Shown here in pieces: positions 35,100-45,443 of a DNA stretch of 64,000 bases. Source of the stretch: CBDCVN01 sp965223585 (GTDB lineage Bacteria; Deinococcota; Deinococci; Deinococcales; Trueperaceae); contig CBDCWW010000014.1 of NCBI GenBank assembly GCA_965223585.1, forward strand, positions 186,001-250,000, written 5' to 3'. The notes beneath the pieces are model-generated. The model ran no database searches. It was not told the DNA's origin and was given only the letters and a program-made list of their open reading frames with translations. The position numbers were made by a program, and so were the translations under genes. Positions within the stretch are counted from its first letter, which is position 1, and every line of letters begins with the position of its first letter.

Positions 35100-35858
35100 T
35101 TAGGTTCCATACTTTAAACGTTCTGCAAGTTCTCGAGGATAATCCTGTTCAATCACCATACTCTGCACTTTCTCAATATCATATTCAACCCTATGTATTT
35201 CAATGACATCTGCCTCCTCATCAAAAATAGCGTAGCTAGAGTTAGGATTACCGTCACGAGGTTGCCCTACTGAACCGGGGTTAACAAAAAGCCTTGCTCT
35301 AGGTGGGATGCGGTAAATAAGCTTATTACTTCTGGAACTAACTGCTCGCCACATTTCACCTTTGGGTGTGGTAATACAAGCGTAAATGACAGCAATATGG
35401 GTGTGCCCTACAAAACAGATCCTCGAACTCATCAAATTGAGATTTTCTTGTGCTTCAGCAATACCTTTTAAGTAATCCCACTTTTCTTTAAGTGAACCAT
35501 GTATAGCCTGCCAAGTCTCAGACACTTCTTGGGCTTTAAAGCTCCTTAGAAAAGACATTCCCTCAGCAGAAATCATTGAGCTATGTCTTTTAGCTATGTC
35601 ACTAACTAAAACTCTTTGATCCAGCAAGGGGTCTTTTTTATCAGTAAATCTTAAAACAAGCTCATCGTGATTACCCAAAACACATACTTTGGTTTCAAGA
35701 CCGCGTAAAGTGTTTAAAACTGCTGTAGGTTCAGTATAGTAACCTACAGCATCACCTAAAAAGATGACTTTTTTCCAACGTTTAGATTTAGCATGTTTTA
35801 GAACAGCATCTAGGGCAACTTTATTGGCATGGATATCACTAAGTATAAGATAGCGCAT
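35100..35858 (-). CDS. Calcineurin-like metallophosphoesterase
   Basis: A 252-residue phosphodiesterase of the YfcE/MJ0936-type. The metal ligands lie in LSDIHANKVAL, FLGDAVGYY, VLGNHDELV and FVGHTHIAVIY, with VNPGSVGQPRDGNP near the end, all typical. Substrate is unknown. It overlaps no gene and precedes holB by 3 bp, so both are probably transcribed together. Divergent from the M48 protease at 35964. Confidence 0.85.
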   Translation of the reverse strand: MRYLILSDIHANKVALDAVLKHAKSKRWKKVIFLGDAVGYYTEPTAVLNTLRGLETKVCVLGNHDELVLRFTDKKDPLLDQRVLVSDIAKRHSSMISAEGMSFLRSFKAQEVSETWQAIHGSLKEKWDYLKGIAEAQENLNLMSSRICFVGHTHIAVIYACITTPKGEMWRAVSSRSNKLIYRIPPRARLFVNPGSVGQPRDGNPNSSYAIFDEEADVIEIHRVEYDIEKVQSMVIEQDYPRELAERLKYGT

Positions 35859-35963
35859 GAAGTATTAAAAAGTTAGTGCTTTGGTTCCAATCACTTTTCA
35901 ATGTTATAACATATAACAGCATGGGATTAAGAGGAAGTTAATGTTTGTAAAACAAGGAATTCT

Positions 35964-37205
35964 ATGAATGTAACAATAATTTTATACTTGCTAATTGGCA
36001 TTATCATCTTTCACTTTCTATTTGCGCAAATCATTGAGCTTCTAAATCTCTTCTATCAACCTAAAACCTTACCTAAAGAAGTTAAAGATATCTATAATGA
36101 GGATGAGTATAAGAAATCTCGAGCATACCACAAAGCCACTACTCATTTTGGATTTGTAAGTAGTTCTCTTAGTCTCATTATTACTATTGCTGTTATTGTT
36201 ACAGGTGCTTTAGGAATTTTTGATGATTGGTTGAGGCAATTTTTTAGTCTCGATTGGTTACGTGGGGTAATTTTTTTGTTGTCTATTGCATTTATTAGCG
36301 ACTTAATCAGTCTTCCTTTAACTCTTTACCAAACCTTCAATATAGAGGCCCGTTTTGGCTTCAACAAAACTACTGTGCCTACATTCATACTTGATAAATT
36401 TAAAGCCTACCTCCTTGGTGCTATTATTGGTGGAGGGCTAGCTGGTATTTTACTTTGGTTAATAGGGTCTATGGGACAAAATTTTTGGCTCATTTTTTGG
36501 GTAATAGTCTCTGCTTTTAGCATTTTTATGGGCACCTTCTATAGCTCTTTAATACTACCACTTTTCAACAAACTTACCCCACTTGAAGAAGGTGAGCTCA
36601 AAAGTGAGCTTCAGTCTTATGCCCAGCAAGAAGGCTTTGGTCTCAAAGACATTTATGTCATGGATGGTTCAAAACGCTCTACTAAAGCCAATGCATTTTT
36701 TACAGGCCTTGGCAAAGTTAAAAAGATAGTTTTGTTTGATACTTTAATAGAAAAAATGAGCACCAGCGAAGTTGTTGCTGTGATAGCACATGAGGTAGGC
36801 CACTACAAAAAGCGCCATATTCCTATTGGTCTAAGTCTTTCAGTATTGCAAGTAGGTATCACCTTATTTTTACTGGCGCAAATTGTTTTTAGCCCCCAGA
36901 TGTCAATGGCTTTAGGAGCATCACAGCTATCCTATCATCTAAACCTCATTGCTTTTGCCCTGCTATTTACCCCAATCTCATTGCTAATAAGCTTTTGGGG
37001 GAATGTCTTAAGCCGGGTCTTTGAATTTCAAGCTGACGCTTTCGCTTCTCGTAGCTCGAGCCCTGAAAGCATGATAAGTGCCCTTAAAAACCTTGCTAGT
37101 AATAACCTTGTCAACCTTATGCCACATCCACTTTATGTAAAAATGCACTACAGCCATCCCCCTATTGTCTCACGCATTAGAGCAATAATGAACTTAAAGT
37201 CCTGA
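35964..37205 (+). CDS. M48 family metalloprotease (Ste24/CAAX protease-like)
   Basis: A 413-residue integral membrane zinc protease. Several hydrophobic segments (about 5-25, 65-85, 100-120, 150-172, 178-200, 285-310, 325-345) surround the zinc motif AHEVGHYKKRH near residue 275. RVFEFQADAFASRSSSPES near 355 supplies the downstream zinc Glu. NAFFTGLGKVKKIVLFDTLI before the motif is characteristic of Ste24-type CAAX proteases, which cleave C-terminal prenylated proteins in eukaryotes. Bacterial members more likely take part in membrane protein quality control. The stop overlaps the convergent hydrolase by 12 bp. Confidence 0.88.
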   Translation: MNVTIILYLLIGIIIFHFLFAQIIELLNLFYQPKTLPKEVKDIYNEDEYKKSRAYHKATTHFGFVSSSLSLIITIAVIVTGALGIFDDWLRQFFSLDWLRGVIFLLSIAFISDLISLPLTLYQTFNIEARFGFNKTTVPTFILDKFKAYLLGAIIGGGLAGILLWLIGSMGQNFWLIFWVIVSAFSIFMGTFYSSLILPLFNKLTPLEEGELKSELQSYAQQEGFGLKDIYVMDGSKRSTKANAFFTGLGKVKKIVLFDTLIEKMSTSEVVAVIAHEVGHYKKRHIPIGLSLSVLQVGITLFLLAQIVFSPQMSMALGASQLSYHLNLIAFALLFTPISLLISFWGNVLSRVFEFQADAFASRSSSPESMISALKNLASNNLVNLMPHPLYVKMHYSHPPIVSRIRAIMNLKS

Positions 37206-38018
37206 ATCTAGCCACTTAATGATATCTTCTAAGACAACTTCCTTCCCTAACTCATTTAAGATTTCATGGTAGTAGCCTTCGTATTTTTTAATGCTTTTAT
37301 CCTTTGCCCCACAACGTTCATAAAATACCTCGCTCCCCTTAGGGTTAACTATTCCATCGGCACTGCCATGCATAATAAAAGTTGGCACTTTGATACTAGG
37401 AGCTTTCTCTAGCGAATATAAGCCAGCATCTAAAAGTTCTTTACCTAAGCGGGCTTTAACCTTACCTGAATAAACCAATGGATCATCGTCGTAAGCTTTA
37501 ACTACTGCAGGATCACGAGATAAAAGTTGGCTATCTAAAATTTGTACAGGAAAATTTGGTAGTAAACTACTAATTATTCCTAGAAGCTTTAGAAATAAAG
37601 GAGAAGGTGGATTAGCGCTTTGCAAAAAAGGAGCGCTTAGTAAAAGACCATTAACTAGTTTAGGTGAGGTTAGGATTGCCTGCAAAGCTATAGCGCCTCC
37701 CATACTGTGGCCAAGCAAGAAAAGTTTTTTCTCAGAAGCTGCTTTAACTTGTTCTAGAAATAAGCACAGATCAGTAGCAAAGTTATCAAAACTTTTAATG
37801 TTTGCTTGAGCACCTTCGCTTTCACCATGCCCCCTATGATCTAATGCATAAACAGCAAAACCCTGCTCTACTAAAAATTCCGCAACATGCTTGTAACGCC
37901 CAGAATGCTCAGCATAGCCATGGGAAATTACTAAACTGGCCTTTGATCCCTTGCTAGGAAACCATACTCTATAAGAAAGGCTTACCTCCTGTTGATTATA
38001 AAACTTCGATATCCTCAT
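37194..38018 (-). CDS. Alpha/beta hydrolase (monoacylglycerol lipase-like)
   Basis: A 274-residue serine hydrolase. SHGYAEHSGRYKHVAEFL at the N-terminus (oxyanion HG), ALDHRGHGESEG, the nucleophile elbow GHSMGGAIAL near residue 103, the acid in FIMHGSADGIVNP and the His in YEGYYHEILNE are the family pattern of monoglyceride lipases. Likely cytosolic, releasing fatty acid from monoacylglycerols or lysophospholipids. It is convergent with the M48 protease gene and overlaps it by 12 bp. Confidence 0.88.
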   Translation of the reverse strand: MRISKFYNQQEVSLSYRVWFPSKGSKASLVISHGYAEHSGRYKHVAEFLVEQGFAVYALDHRGHGESEGAQANIKSFDNFATDLCLFLEQVKAASEKKLFLLGHSMGGAIALQAILTSPKLVNGLLLSAPFLQSANPPSPLFLKLLGIISSLLPNFPVQILDSQLLSRDPAVVKAYDDDPLVYSGKVKARLGKELLDAGLYSLEKAPSIKVPTFIMHGSADGIVNPKGSEVFYERCGAKDKSIKKYEGYYHEILNELGKEVVLEDIIKWLDSGL

Positions 38019-38448
38019 GGTACTTTAAATAATAAATGATTGCACATTGTTTGTTTTTTATGCTAAAATTCCCTGCAAGCTTATTTCTATAAGCATCACT
38101 ATGTGTTTTTCTTAGAGCAGGAGGATAAATTAGGATAAATTACCATTCGTTGCCTTTCTGCACGAGAAGATAGTGCATTATGTCATGTACAGCATTGTTT
38201 GTAGGCAATCGCACAAACTAATGTACATGAACAGCTTAGTCTAGAAAAAGGCATAAATTATTATTCAAGAAGAGCTAAAGTTTTTCCTAGTGAATTATCT
38301 TACCATTAAATAACGAATGCTATACAATACTTCTATGTTTAATACTAGATAAATCTAAATAAATGTTATTAGTATTGAGTATTATGTTGCAATAGGCGGG
38401 AGGGAGGATTCTCCCTCCTCTACTACAAAATACTCATAGTAATAAGAT
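38019..38448. other. Intergenic, no gene seen; GGAGGGAG hairpin near its end
   Basis: A 430-bp AT-rich spacer. At about 38400-38420 GGAGGGAG-GATT-CTCCCTCC makes an 8-bp stem downstream of the minus-strand gene end at 38449, a possible terminator without a U-tract. A direct AGGATAAATT repeat is seen near 38122-38140. Confidence 0.4.
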
Positions 38449-38959
38449 TTAAGGAGTCCAAAAGGGACTAATAGTTCTAAACACATCAAGTGATCTGGCA
38501 GAATCATAGGCTGCTAGATCACTTACAGTAGATGCAAACACTATATAGTGTCCATCAGCAGAAATTGAAATGTAACCATAGTAACCACCTTCAGGAGTAT
38601 CTGCACTGACAAGCTCAACAGCCCCAGTGATAACATCTTTTAGGAAAATGTCAAAGCTGTTATTTGTGTAATCTACTCCTAGATCACCTGAACCATTTCC
38701 AAAAACCACATAACGCCCATCGGCAGTGATTACAGAGTTAAAACTACCCCCATGACTTTGAGTGCCATTAGCAGCCACATTAACCCGCTGAATAGCTCCA
38801 GTGATGACATCTTTTAGAAAGGTATCGCCAACATTATTTGTATCCTCTGGAACTAAATTATTTGCATTTGAGTCAAAGGTCACATAACGTCCGTCAGCAG
38901 AAACTGAAGATCTCTGGCTGTAACTATTACCTTGAGTACCATCAGCAGCTATGCTTATA
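38449..38959 (-). pseudogene. Giant modular lipoprotein, fragment F (C-terminal PD40/TolB-like repeats)
   Basis: Reads VISIAADGTQGNSYSQRSSV and then three PD40-type units of the form SADGRYVTFDSNANNLVPED-TN....D-FLKDVITGAIQRVNV to a C-terminus DVFRTISPFWTP. These are the last repeats of the array that begins in fragment E, on the other side of IS630-A. The reading frame joins LVI to SIAADG when the element is removed. PD40 repeats form beta-propellers. The ATG-like start at 39018 lies inside the insertion. Confidence 0.72.
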
Positions 38960-39102
38960 ACAATTCCAATAAAGTACCTCTGAAAAAACCATCTATTTCC
39001 ATCACATACATAATTCATGAGATTTGAAGGTAAAAAACAGAAATCAACTTAGGGAGATTAGCTTCTTAGGAAAAGGTAAAAACTCATATACTTTTAGTTG
39101 AT

Positions 39103-39504
39103 ATGGGTAGGCCTTATAAAACACTAAAGTTGCAACATACTGTTAAAGAACTGAAAACTCACTATCAAAAATGTCGTGATGCTGTTGAAAGTAGACGCAC
39201 ACAGGTTATCTGGCTACTTGCGGAAGGGAAAAAACATCACGAAGTAAAGATACTAACGGCATACTCAGATTGGAGTGTGCGGGACATTATTGCCAGATAT
39301 AACAAAAAAGGATTACAAGGGCTTAAAAGTCAGTATGGGGGTAGTTGCGGGGCTCCAACAATGTTAAGCAAACAAGAACAGTTATTGCTTGATAAAGCTT
39401 TGGAAAGTGATCCCATTGATGGAGGGAGATGGAATGGGCGGAAAGTGGTGGCATGGATAAAAGAAAATCTAGACAAAGAAATCAGCTTAAGTAGTTGCTA
39501 TAAT
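39103..39504 (+). pseudogene. IS630-A transposase, N-terminal part
   Basis: Reads MGRPYKTLKLQHTVKELKTH; a helix-turn-helix follows (RTQVIWLLAEGKKHHEVKIL and DWSVRDIIARYNKKGLQGLK) and then GGRWNGRKVVAWIKENL. IS-X enters at 39505 after SCYN. The catalytic half is at 40796. Before IS-X the frame continued NYLHKLNFGLKHPRPRH and then needed a -1 step at an A7 run. Confidence 0.8.
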
Positions 39505-40790
39505 CAGTACTCCGCAAAATAAGTGTATAACATAAAAAAGGGAAAAATAGCTGTGAGGTAGCTACATGAAAAAGAGTCAACAAAGTCATAAATTAAAGGA
39601 TAGTGAATTCCTTAAGGAGACTATTGTGACTCTAGTAAATCTTAACTCACCCTCTTGCTTAGAAGCAAATGATGTTCATCAACAAGCTAGTGAAATTATT
39701 GATCAGAAATTTGATTTCGATGCCTCTGGTAGTTCCTACTCAACTCAAGATATTTCTGATGTCATACTAGCTGCTGCTACTAGAAATATTTCTATAGAAC
39801 AAGCCTGTAAAGACCTCAAAGGTGCTCCTTCCCCTAATACTGTACGTAATTTCATCAAAGATGCTTTGCCTGAAGAGACTAGAGATTTAGAAGCACAGCT
39901 CAATGGTGCCATGAGAGATAACCTTCCTAAAAACCTCTTCAAAACACCTTTGCGTTGTGCAATCGACATTACTGAGATCAATTACTATGGTGATAGAGCT
40001 GATGAATCTGTGCGTGGAGGTAAAGCTCAAAAGGGTACTACTAAGTTCCACTGCTACGCTACTTTATATGTTATCAAGAAGAATCGCCGCTACACCTTAG
40101 CAATTACCCTTATGGATAAAGATGAAAAGGTATTGGATGTACTGAAGCGCTTGTTAGCTGAAGCTGATGATATAGGGTTGAGAATCAAGCGTTTGCTATT
40201 GGACAGGGGCTTTGATAATAATTCTGTGATAAAGCACCTACAAAGTTTAGACTTTCCTTGTGTAGTACCACTGGTAAGAAGAGGCAAGAAAGTTCGTGAT
40301 TTGTTGAATACAAAACAGAGCTATGAAACAGAGTTCAGTCGTAACAGTGATAAGTATGGGGAAGTTAAGTTTAAGGTATATATAGCATGTAAGTACAGCA
40401 AGGGGAAATATGGAAAGCGGGGGATACAAACATTTGCATACATAGTTACCGGAAAACTAAAGATGCCACCATTGCAAGTATACGAGGAGTATCGTAAACG
40501 TTTTGGGATAGAATCAAGTTATCGAATGGTTAATAAGGTGAGAATCAGGACTTGTACGAAGTTAGCGATAGTACGTTTATTTTATATGGGTTTAGGGTTT
40601 ATGTTATTGAATTTATGGACATATTTAAAATGGGTGTATTTGCACTTGAGGCAAAGAGGACCTAGGGTAGTGTTATGTGAATTGTTTCCTTTAGAAACCT
40701 TTTCCATATGGTTATGGGAAGTGGTTAAAGAACGTCTAGGTCTTCGCAAATCCATCCCCTTACCTGTTCGTATTTGATTGCGGAGTACTG
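39505..40790. mobile_element. IS-X copy 1, 1286 bp, 5-bp target duplication
   Basis: Perfect 13-bp inverted repeats CAGTACTCCGCAA at 39505-39517 and 40778-40790. ATAAT is duplicated at 39500-39504 and 40791-40795. Inserted inside the IS630-A transposase. A second copy is at 50083. The 5-bp duplication and length would suit an ISH3-like or other IS4-superfamily element, but the family is not certain. Confidence 0.93.
39566..40777 (+). CDS. IS-X transposase (DDE, 403 aa), intact
   Basis: A complete DDE transposase of the IS4 superfamily. The first Asp is in RCAIDITEINYYGD (near 135), the second in IKRLLLDRGFDNNS (near 215), and the Glu in YRKRFGIESSYRMVNK (near 315), a Y..R..IE.SYR signature. 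The C-terminus has a hydrophobic segment followed by a helix. It is the intact version of the split copy at 50144, and the two are identical as far as compared, so movement was recent. Closest family may be ISH3-like; not certain. Confidence 0.85.
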   Translation: MKKSQQSHKLKDSEFLKETIVTLVNLNSPSCLEANDVHQQASEIIDQKFDFDASGSSYSTQDISDVILAAATRNISIEQACKDLKGAPSPNTVRNFIKDALPEETRDLEAQLNGAMRDNLPKNLFKTPLRCAIDITEINYYGDRADESVRGGKAQKGTTKFHCYATLYVIKKNRRYTLAITLMDKDEKVLDVLKRLLAEADDIGLRIKRLLLDRGFDNNSVIKHLQSLDFPCVVPLVRRGKKVRDLLNTKQSYETEFSRNSDKYGEVKFKVYIACKYSKGKYGKRGIQTFAYIVTGKLKMPPLQVYEEYRKRFGIESSYRMVNKVRIRTCTKLAIVRLFYMGLGFMLLNLWTYLKWVYLHLRQRGPRVVLCELFPLETFSIWLWEVVKERLGLRKSIPLPVRI

Positions 40791-40795
40791 ATAAT

Positions 40796-41442
40796 TACTT
40801 ACACAAATTAAATTTTGGCCTAAAGCATCCTCGCCCTAGGCATAAACTGGCAAACCTTGCAGAGCAAGAAGAGTTCAAAAAAATCGTTTACCTGAACGAT
40901 TAATTCAGGTGAGGCAAAATTACCCAAAGGTTGAACTGTGGGCATTTGATGAACACCGCCTAGGATTAAAACCAATCATAAAACGTAAATGGACAAAAAA
41001 AGGGATAACTCCTATAGCAACAGTGCATCATCGTTATGAGTGGTTATATCTATATGCATTTGTATTTCCTCAGACAGGGAAAACACATTGGTACATAATG
41101 CCAAGAGTAGGAGTAGATATATATGACATAGTGATAAAAGAGTTTGCGGCAGATGTAAGAGCATCAAAGAATAAAGGAATAATAGTGGTACTAGATCAAG
41201 CGGGATGGCACAGCAAAAAGGAATTACCAGCAGGGATAGAATTAGAATTTCTACCAAGCTACTCACCAGAGTTGCAACCAGCAGAAAGGTTGTGGGAACT
41301 TACGGATGATCCTTTAGTAAATAAATATTTTGAAACAATTGATGATTTAGAAGCGGCTCTAAAAAAGAGTTGTGAAGATTTAATGCAAAAACCCGATTTA
41401 ATTAGCCAGCAAACGCTATTTCACTGGTGGCCAATTTTTTAG
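40796..41442 (+). pseudogene. IS630-A transposase, catalytic part
   Basis: Continues with the catalytic domain: LWAFDEHRLGLKPIIKRKW (first Asp), GIIVVLDQAGWHSKKEL (second Asp), and LPSYSPELQPAERLWEL (Glu), the IS630/Tc1 DDE pattern. Between the HTH part and this part there is an apparent -1 step at TTCAAAAAAATCG near 40877-40887 (seven A). With that step the protein is continuous from FKKNRLPERLIQ to VRQNYPKVELWA. The open frame itself starts at 40909. Confidence 0.8.
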
Positions 41443-41470
41443 AGTAAAAGAGGTTCTTTATTGGAATTGT

Positions 41471-43760
41471 TATTACAAGTTGAATGTCTCCAGTAGTAAC
41501 ATTTTTCAAGAAAATGTCAGTAGTGCCATTTGTGTCCCCTACAACCAAATTACTTGCATTTGAGTCAAACACTACATAGTTCCCATCAGCAGAAATTGAA
41601 AGATTTTCACCACTAGCACCAGCATTAGCTTGGGTACCATCAGCTGCTACATTGACACGTTGAATAGCTCCAGTAATGATATCTTTTAAGAAAACGTCCC
41701 ATCCGCTATTTGTATCCTCTGGTACCAAGTTACTAGAATAAGATCCAAATGCTACATAGCGACCATCAGCAGAAATTGAAGGGTAAAAGCCACTACCTTG
41801 AGTGCCATCAGCAGCTATACTAACAAGTTGAATATCTCCAGTGACAACATCTTTTAAGAAAACATCCTTACTACTATTTGTGTCCCCTACGACTAAATTG
41901 TTTGCGCCAGATTCAAACACCACATACCGACCATCAGCAGAAATCGAAGGATCAACAGCACTACTATTACCCTGAGTGCCATCAGCAGCAACATTGACAC
42001 GTTGAATAGCTCCAGTAGTAATATCTTTTAAGAAAATATCTTCTCTGTTATTTGTATCTTCTAAAACCAAGTTATTTGCGTCTGATGTAAATACTATATA
42101 GCGTCCATCAGCACTAATTGCTGGATAGTCACTATGATTATTACCCTTAGTCCCATCAGCCCTCTTGCTGACCAACTCAAAGAACGAAGCTCCACTTCCA
42201 ACTACTTGCACAGTTGTAGATGCCGAAATAGTGTTATCTTGTACCAAGGTTGCTGTAATGGAGTGTGTACCAAGAGAAGCAGCTGTGTAAACCCCATTCT
42301 CATTAATGCTTCCACCAGTGGCAAACCATTCTACCTCAAGATCGGTGGTACTTAGCCAGCGAAAGGAAATAGTTTCATTAATGTTGACAGTAGCCCCTAC
42401 AGGTTTTAGTTCTGGGTCCAGCACATTAATAGGAATAGAAACTTCTCTAGCTGGCTCCTCAACCAAATAAGCAGTCAACATGTACTTATTCGGTACATCC
42501 CCAGTTTCAAATGTAACAGAGTTACCATTTCTTAGTAGCGTTGCAGTGGGTGTAATAAGCCAGTCTACAGAAAAACCATCTGCTACGTCTGCATTGAATG
42601 TTTGACTATCTTGTAGGAACATTATACTTTGGTTTGGTGTAACAACCATAGGGTCTATTAACACAATGGTTGCTGAAACATTTTCTGAGGGGTCATCGAC
42701 TAAACTTGCTGTAACTTGATATTCTGCTTTCCCTCCAGAAGCTGTAAAACTAGCTTCATGGCCATTAACAGTTAAGTTTGAAGAGTCAACATTTGACCCT
42801 GTTAAGTTCCAAGAAACTTCACTGGTTACCTCTGGTAACACTATAACCCTTACATTTACATTGACGGGATCACCTGTGAAGATAACTTGTAATGGATCAA
42901 TTATAGATAGTTTATTTTCAAGTACACCTATTCCCAATGCCACGCCTATCCAAGCTGGGTTACCAGTGGCAGCTACATCAAAAGTGCAAGTTCTTAGTAT
43001 CCAAGGATCACTTATTCCTGCATTTGTACATTCTTCACTTGCATCATTAACTGCTTGGGGACCAAAGCTGCTTAGATCAAGCAAATCTCTTGGGTAAGTG
43101 CGTGAAAATGGATCTGTGCCTCGAGTAAACAAAGACTGTGATGCTCCATAAAATAGACTCCAGCTATCCCTAAAAGTATCACCACCGAGGCCATCAAAAT
43201 AGCTTTCGAAACTTTCTCCAAAATAAAGGTACTCTGGTCTGGAGTTGTCTAAGAGTATTCCATCTCGAGTGCGCAAGTCATCCCTTGGATCGTCATTACC
43301 GTTGCCCAAGAGACCTTCAAGGTTACCATAGTACTCGTTTGGTAAAAGAATGCTTATATCACTAATAAGAGGTACAAGTGGTGATGTCCGAGGGCCAAAA
43401 CCACTAATCTTTATAGCTTTCCCGTCACTAGTAGTTATTTCAAAAGTATCGTAAGTATAAGAAAGATAGGAAGTAGTTCCCTTGGTAAGGGTGACTTCAG
43501 GAAATTCCACTGGAAAGTCAGTCAATTCCTGACCATCAGCATAGGCAGTGATGGTACCACCATGAGCCGAGTAAAACTCTAAATGTTCTCCATTGAGTGT
43601 CATTGCTACAGCATCTGCTACCGAGATGGCATCATCAGACTCAGGCCCTTGTACCCTAGCTATATAACGTACTTGTACTTCAAAGTCATCATCGAATAGG
43701 GTGGAACGACTCAAGACATAGTCACCAATAGCTTGGAAGTCATACCCCTTTCTATCATAG
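41471..43760 (-). pseudogene. Giant modular lipoprotein, fragment E (VWD, Ig-like and PD40 repeats)
   Basis: In gene order it opens with the rest of a von Willebrand D domain (RKGYDFQAIGDYVLSRSTLF, DDFEVQVRYIARVQGPESDD, LLPNEYYGNLEGLLGNGNDD), then Ig/Big-like domains (MVVTPNQSIMFLQDSQTFNA, then VNINETISFRWLSTTDLEVE), then PD40 repeats (SADGRYIVFTSDANNLV-x-DTN-x-DIFLKDITTGAIQRVNVA, about four units). VWD domains mediate adhesion and multimerisation. The open frame's first 62 residues, before RKGYDFQ, belong to IS-Y. The VWD start HGEPHLRTYD lies in fragment D. Confidence 0.78.
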
Positions 43761-45443
43761 CAGTAATTTCCGATCCCACAGGGTTTTTGACTATAGCTTG
43801 AGTAAGGACACCTCATTTTACAAAAATTGACGAGTAACTTCATCCAAAAGCATTTAAAAATGAGAGAAAATATCCAGCATGAGTTGTTTGTGAAATGTAC
43901 TTGTTTCCAGAAGGCATAAAAATACCTAGCACCACTTCTATGAGAGATTTTCAAATGGCACCTCTGTGTTTTAGTTTTTCTACAGTTTTTCCTGCAGTAC
44001 TACTCTACTTCTATGACGTGTCATAAAGGATTTCATAGCCTGTTACTCTGAAACCATGTGTTATTGCCCTGTAGATATCCTCCATACACTCAAAGGGCAA
44101 AGTGTAAAACAAATGCCTTACCCTTTCCCATAGTAGTTTTTTAGTCCTACATTTTGCTTTTGCTGCTTTAAACACTGGACATGCTAATTGTAGTACTTGA
44201 TTCCACTAGGAATGCTTGCATCATCAGTATCGTGAAATTGACTGACAGATTCTTTTTTCCATGCCCATAATTATGCTCTGCTTTGTACCCTTGGTTCTTT
44301 AGTGTATTTAGTGTCTCATTCTCCATTTTCCATCTTGCCCTCCCTGCTCGCATTATCTCTTCTACATTTTCTTCATTTATCTCCATATCTGTTACCCACG
44401 TAAAATACTGCGTCTTCTTTTCACTCCTTTCCCAATACTCCAACACATTCACCCTGACATCTTCATTTGAGGCATTTATTGCTATATCATTGCTGTAGTG
44501 AAAATGGTGTTCTACTCCCGTTTCTCCTTCTACTACCTTATGAGTATGACTTTCACCTGACTCTTTTCTTTTTTCCAATTCCTCAAATAGTTTCTTGTGG
44601 TTACTTTGTTTTGCACCTATTATGTAACTCATCCCTTGCTTTTCTAACTCCCTTAAGTTAGGTCCCGTAGAGTGTAATCCATCCTCTAAAATTATTACTT
44701 TGAGTTTGGGGTGATCTTTTCTTATGTCTTCTACTAATCTCTTTCCTGCATTACGCTCACAATCATTCTTTGTTTCTCCATCTTGTTTTATTATTGCCTC
44801 TACACCTATTGGTATTACTTCTGCCTTGTCTGGATGTACTATTACTGCTCCCATTAACTGATGAGAATAACTTACTTCTCCATTTTTGTGTTTGCGCTCT
44901 AAACATCCTGGACAACTTATCTCTTTTGACTTGAAATACTGTGTTCCATCTAGGGACACTAAGTAATATCCATCTAGGTAAGTGTATTCTTTCAGTAACC
45001 CTCCCCTTTGCACCTCTTTGAAAACTACCTTAAATCCCTTTTTTATTTCCTCTGGGTCAACTTCATCTATTACTTCCCTCATCCTTGTATCACTAGGAAT
45101 TTCCTCTATCCCATACACCCTTTCTAAATTTTTCCTTTCTTCTCCATCTTGTCTTCTTTGGTCAAAGCGTAATAGGGAACCATCTTTTAGAGCAAACATA
45201 GCAAAACCTGACATCAGTACATCTTCAACAGATATATCAACCTCATTTGGTCGATGATCCTCTATCTCTGCATAGGTTTCTCTTAGTTTTTTATATAGGG
45301 CTGTGGCACATAAGTCTTTTCGAGACTTCATAACTGATTTTACCCTTGCTATTAGGAGTTATCAACTGATGCGTTAACTTTGCAAAAGTTTATGAGAGAC
45401 TACATGCCTCTGACAGCTTTTTCAAGTGGATCGGGAACTGCTG
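43761..45443. mobile_element. IS-Y copy 1, 1683 bp, 9-bp target duplication
   Basis: Ends begin CAG(T/C)A(A/G)TT(T/C)CCGATCC in inverted orientation. CTATCATAG is duplicated at 43752-43760 and 45444-45452. Removing the element joins RTYD to RKGYDF in the VWD domain. It is one base longer than copy 2 at 47286, due to an extra A in the transposase gene, and lies in the opposite orientation. Confidence 0.92.
44011..45331 (-). pseudogene. IS-Y transposase, frameshifted by one base
   Basis: Identical to the intact 439-residue copy at 47398 up to residue about 377 (FTILMMQAFLV), where TGGAATCAAG replaces TGGATCAAG near 44207. The extra A diverts the frame into ESSTTISMSSV and an early stop at 44168; the remaining 60 codons lie downstream to 44011. 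All three catalytic residues are before the break, so partial activity cannot be excluded. Confidence 0.85.

Larger units (their letters stand above)
38960..41470. mobile_element. IS630-A, IS630/Tc1-family element (about 1.22 kb) split by IS-X copy 1
   Basis: Inverted repeats at 38960 and 41470 begin ACAATTCCAATAAAG and match at 22 of 23 positions. It sits at a TA-rich target; TA flanks both ends, but the frame of the host gene is only restored if the left end carries two further bases, so the exact target duplication is uncertain. Without the 1286-bp IS-X and its 5-bp duplicate the element is 1220 bp. Confidence 0.85.
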
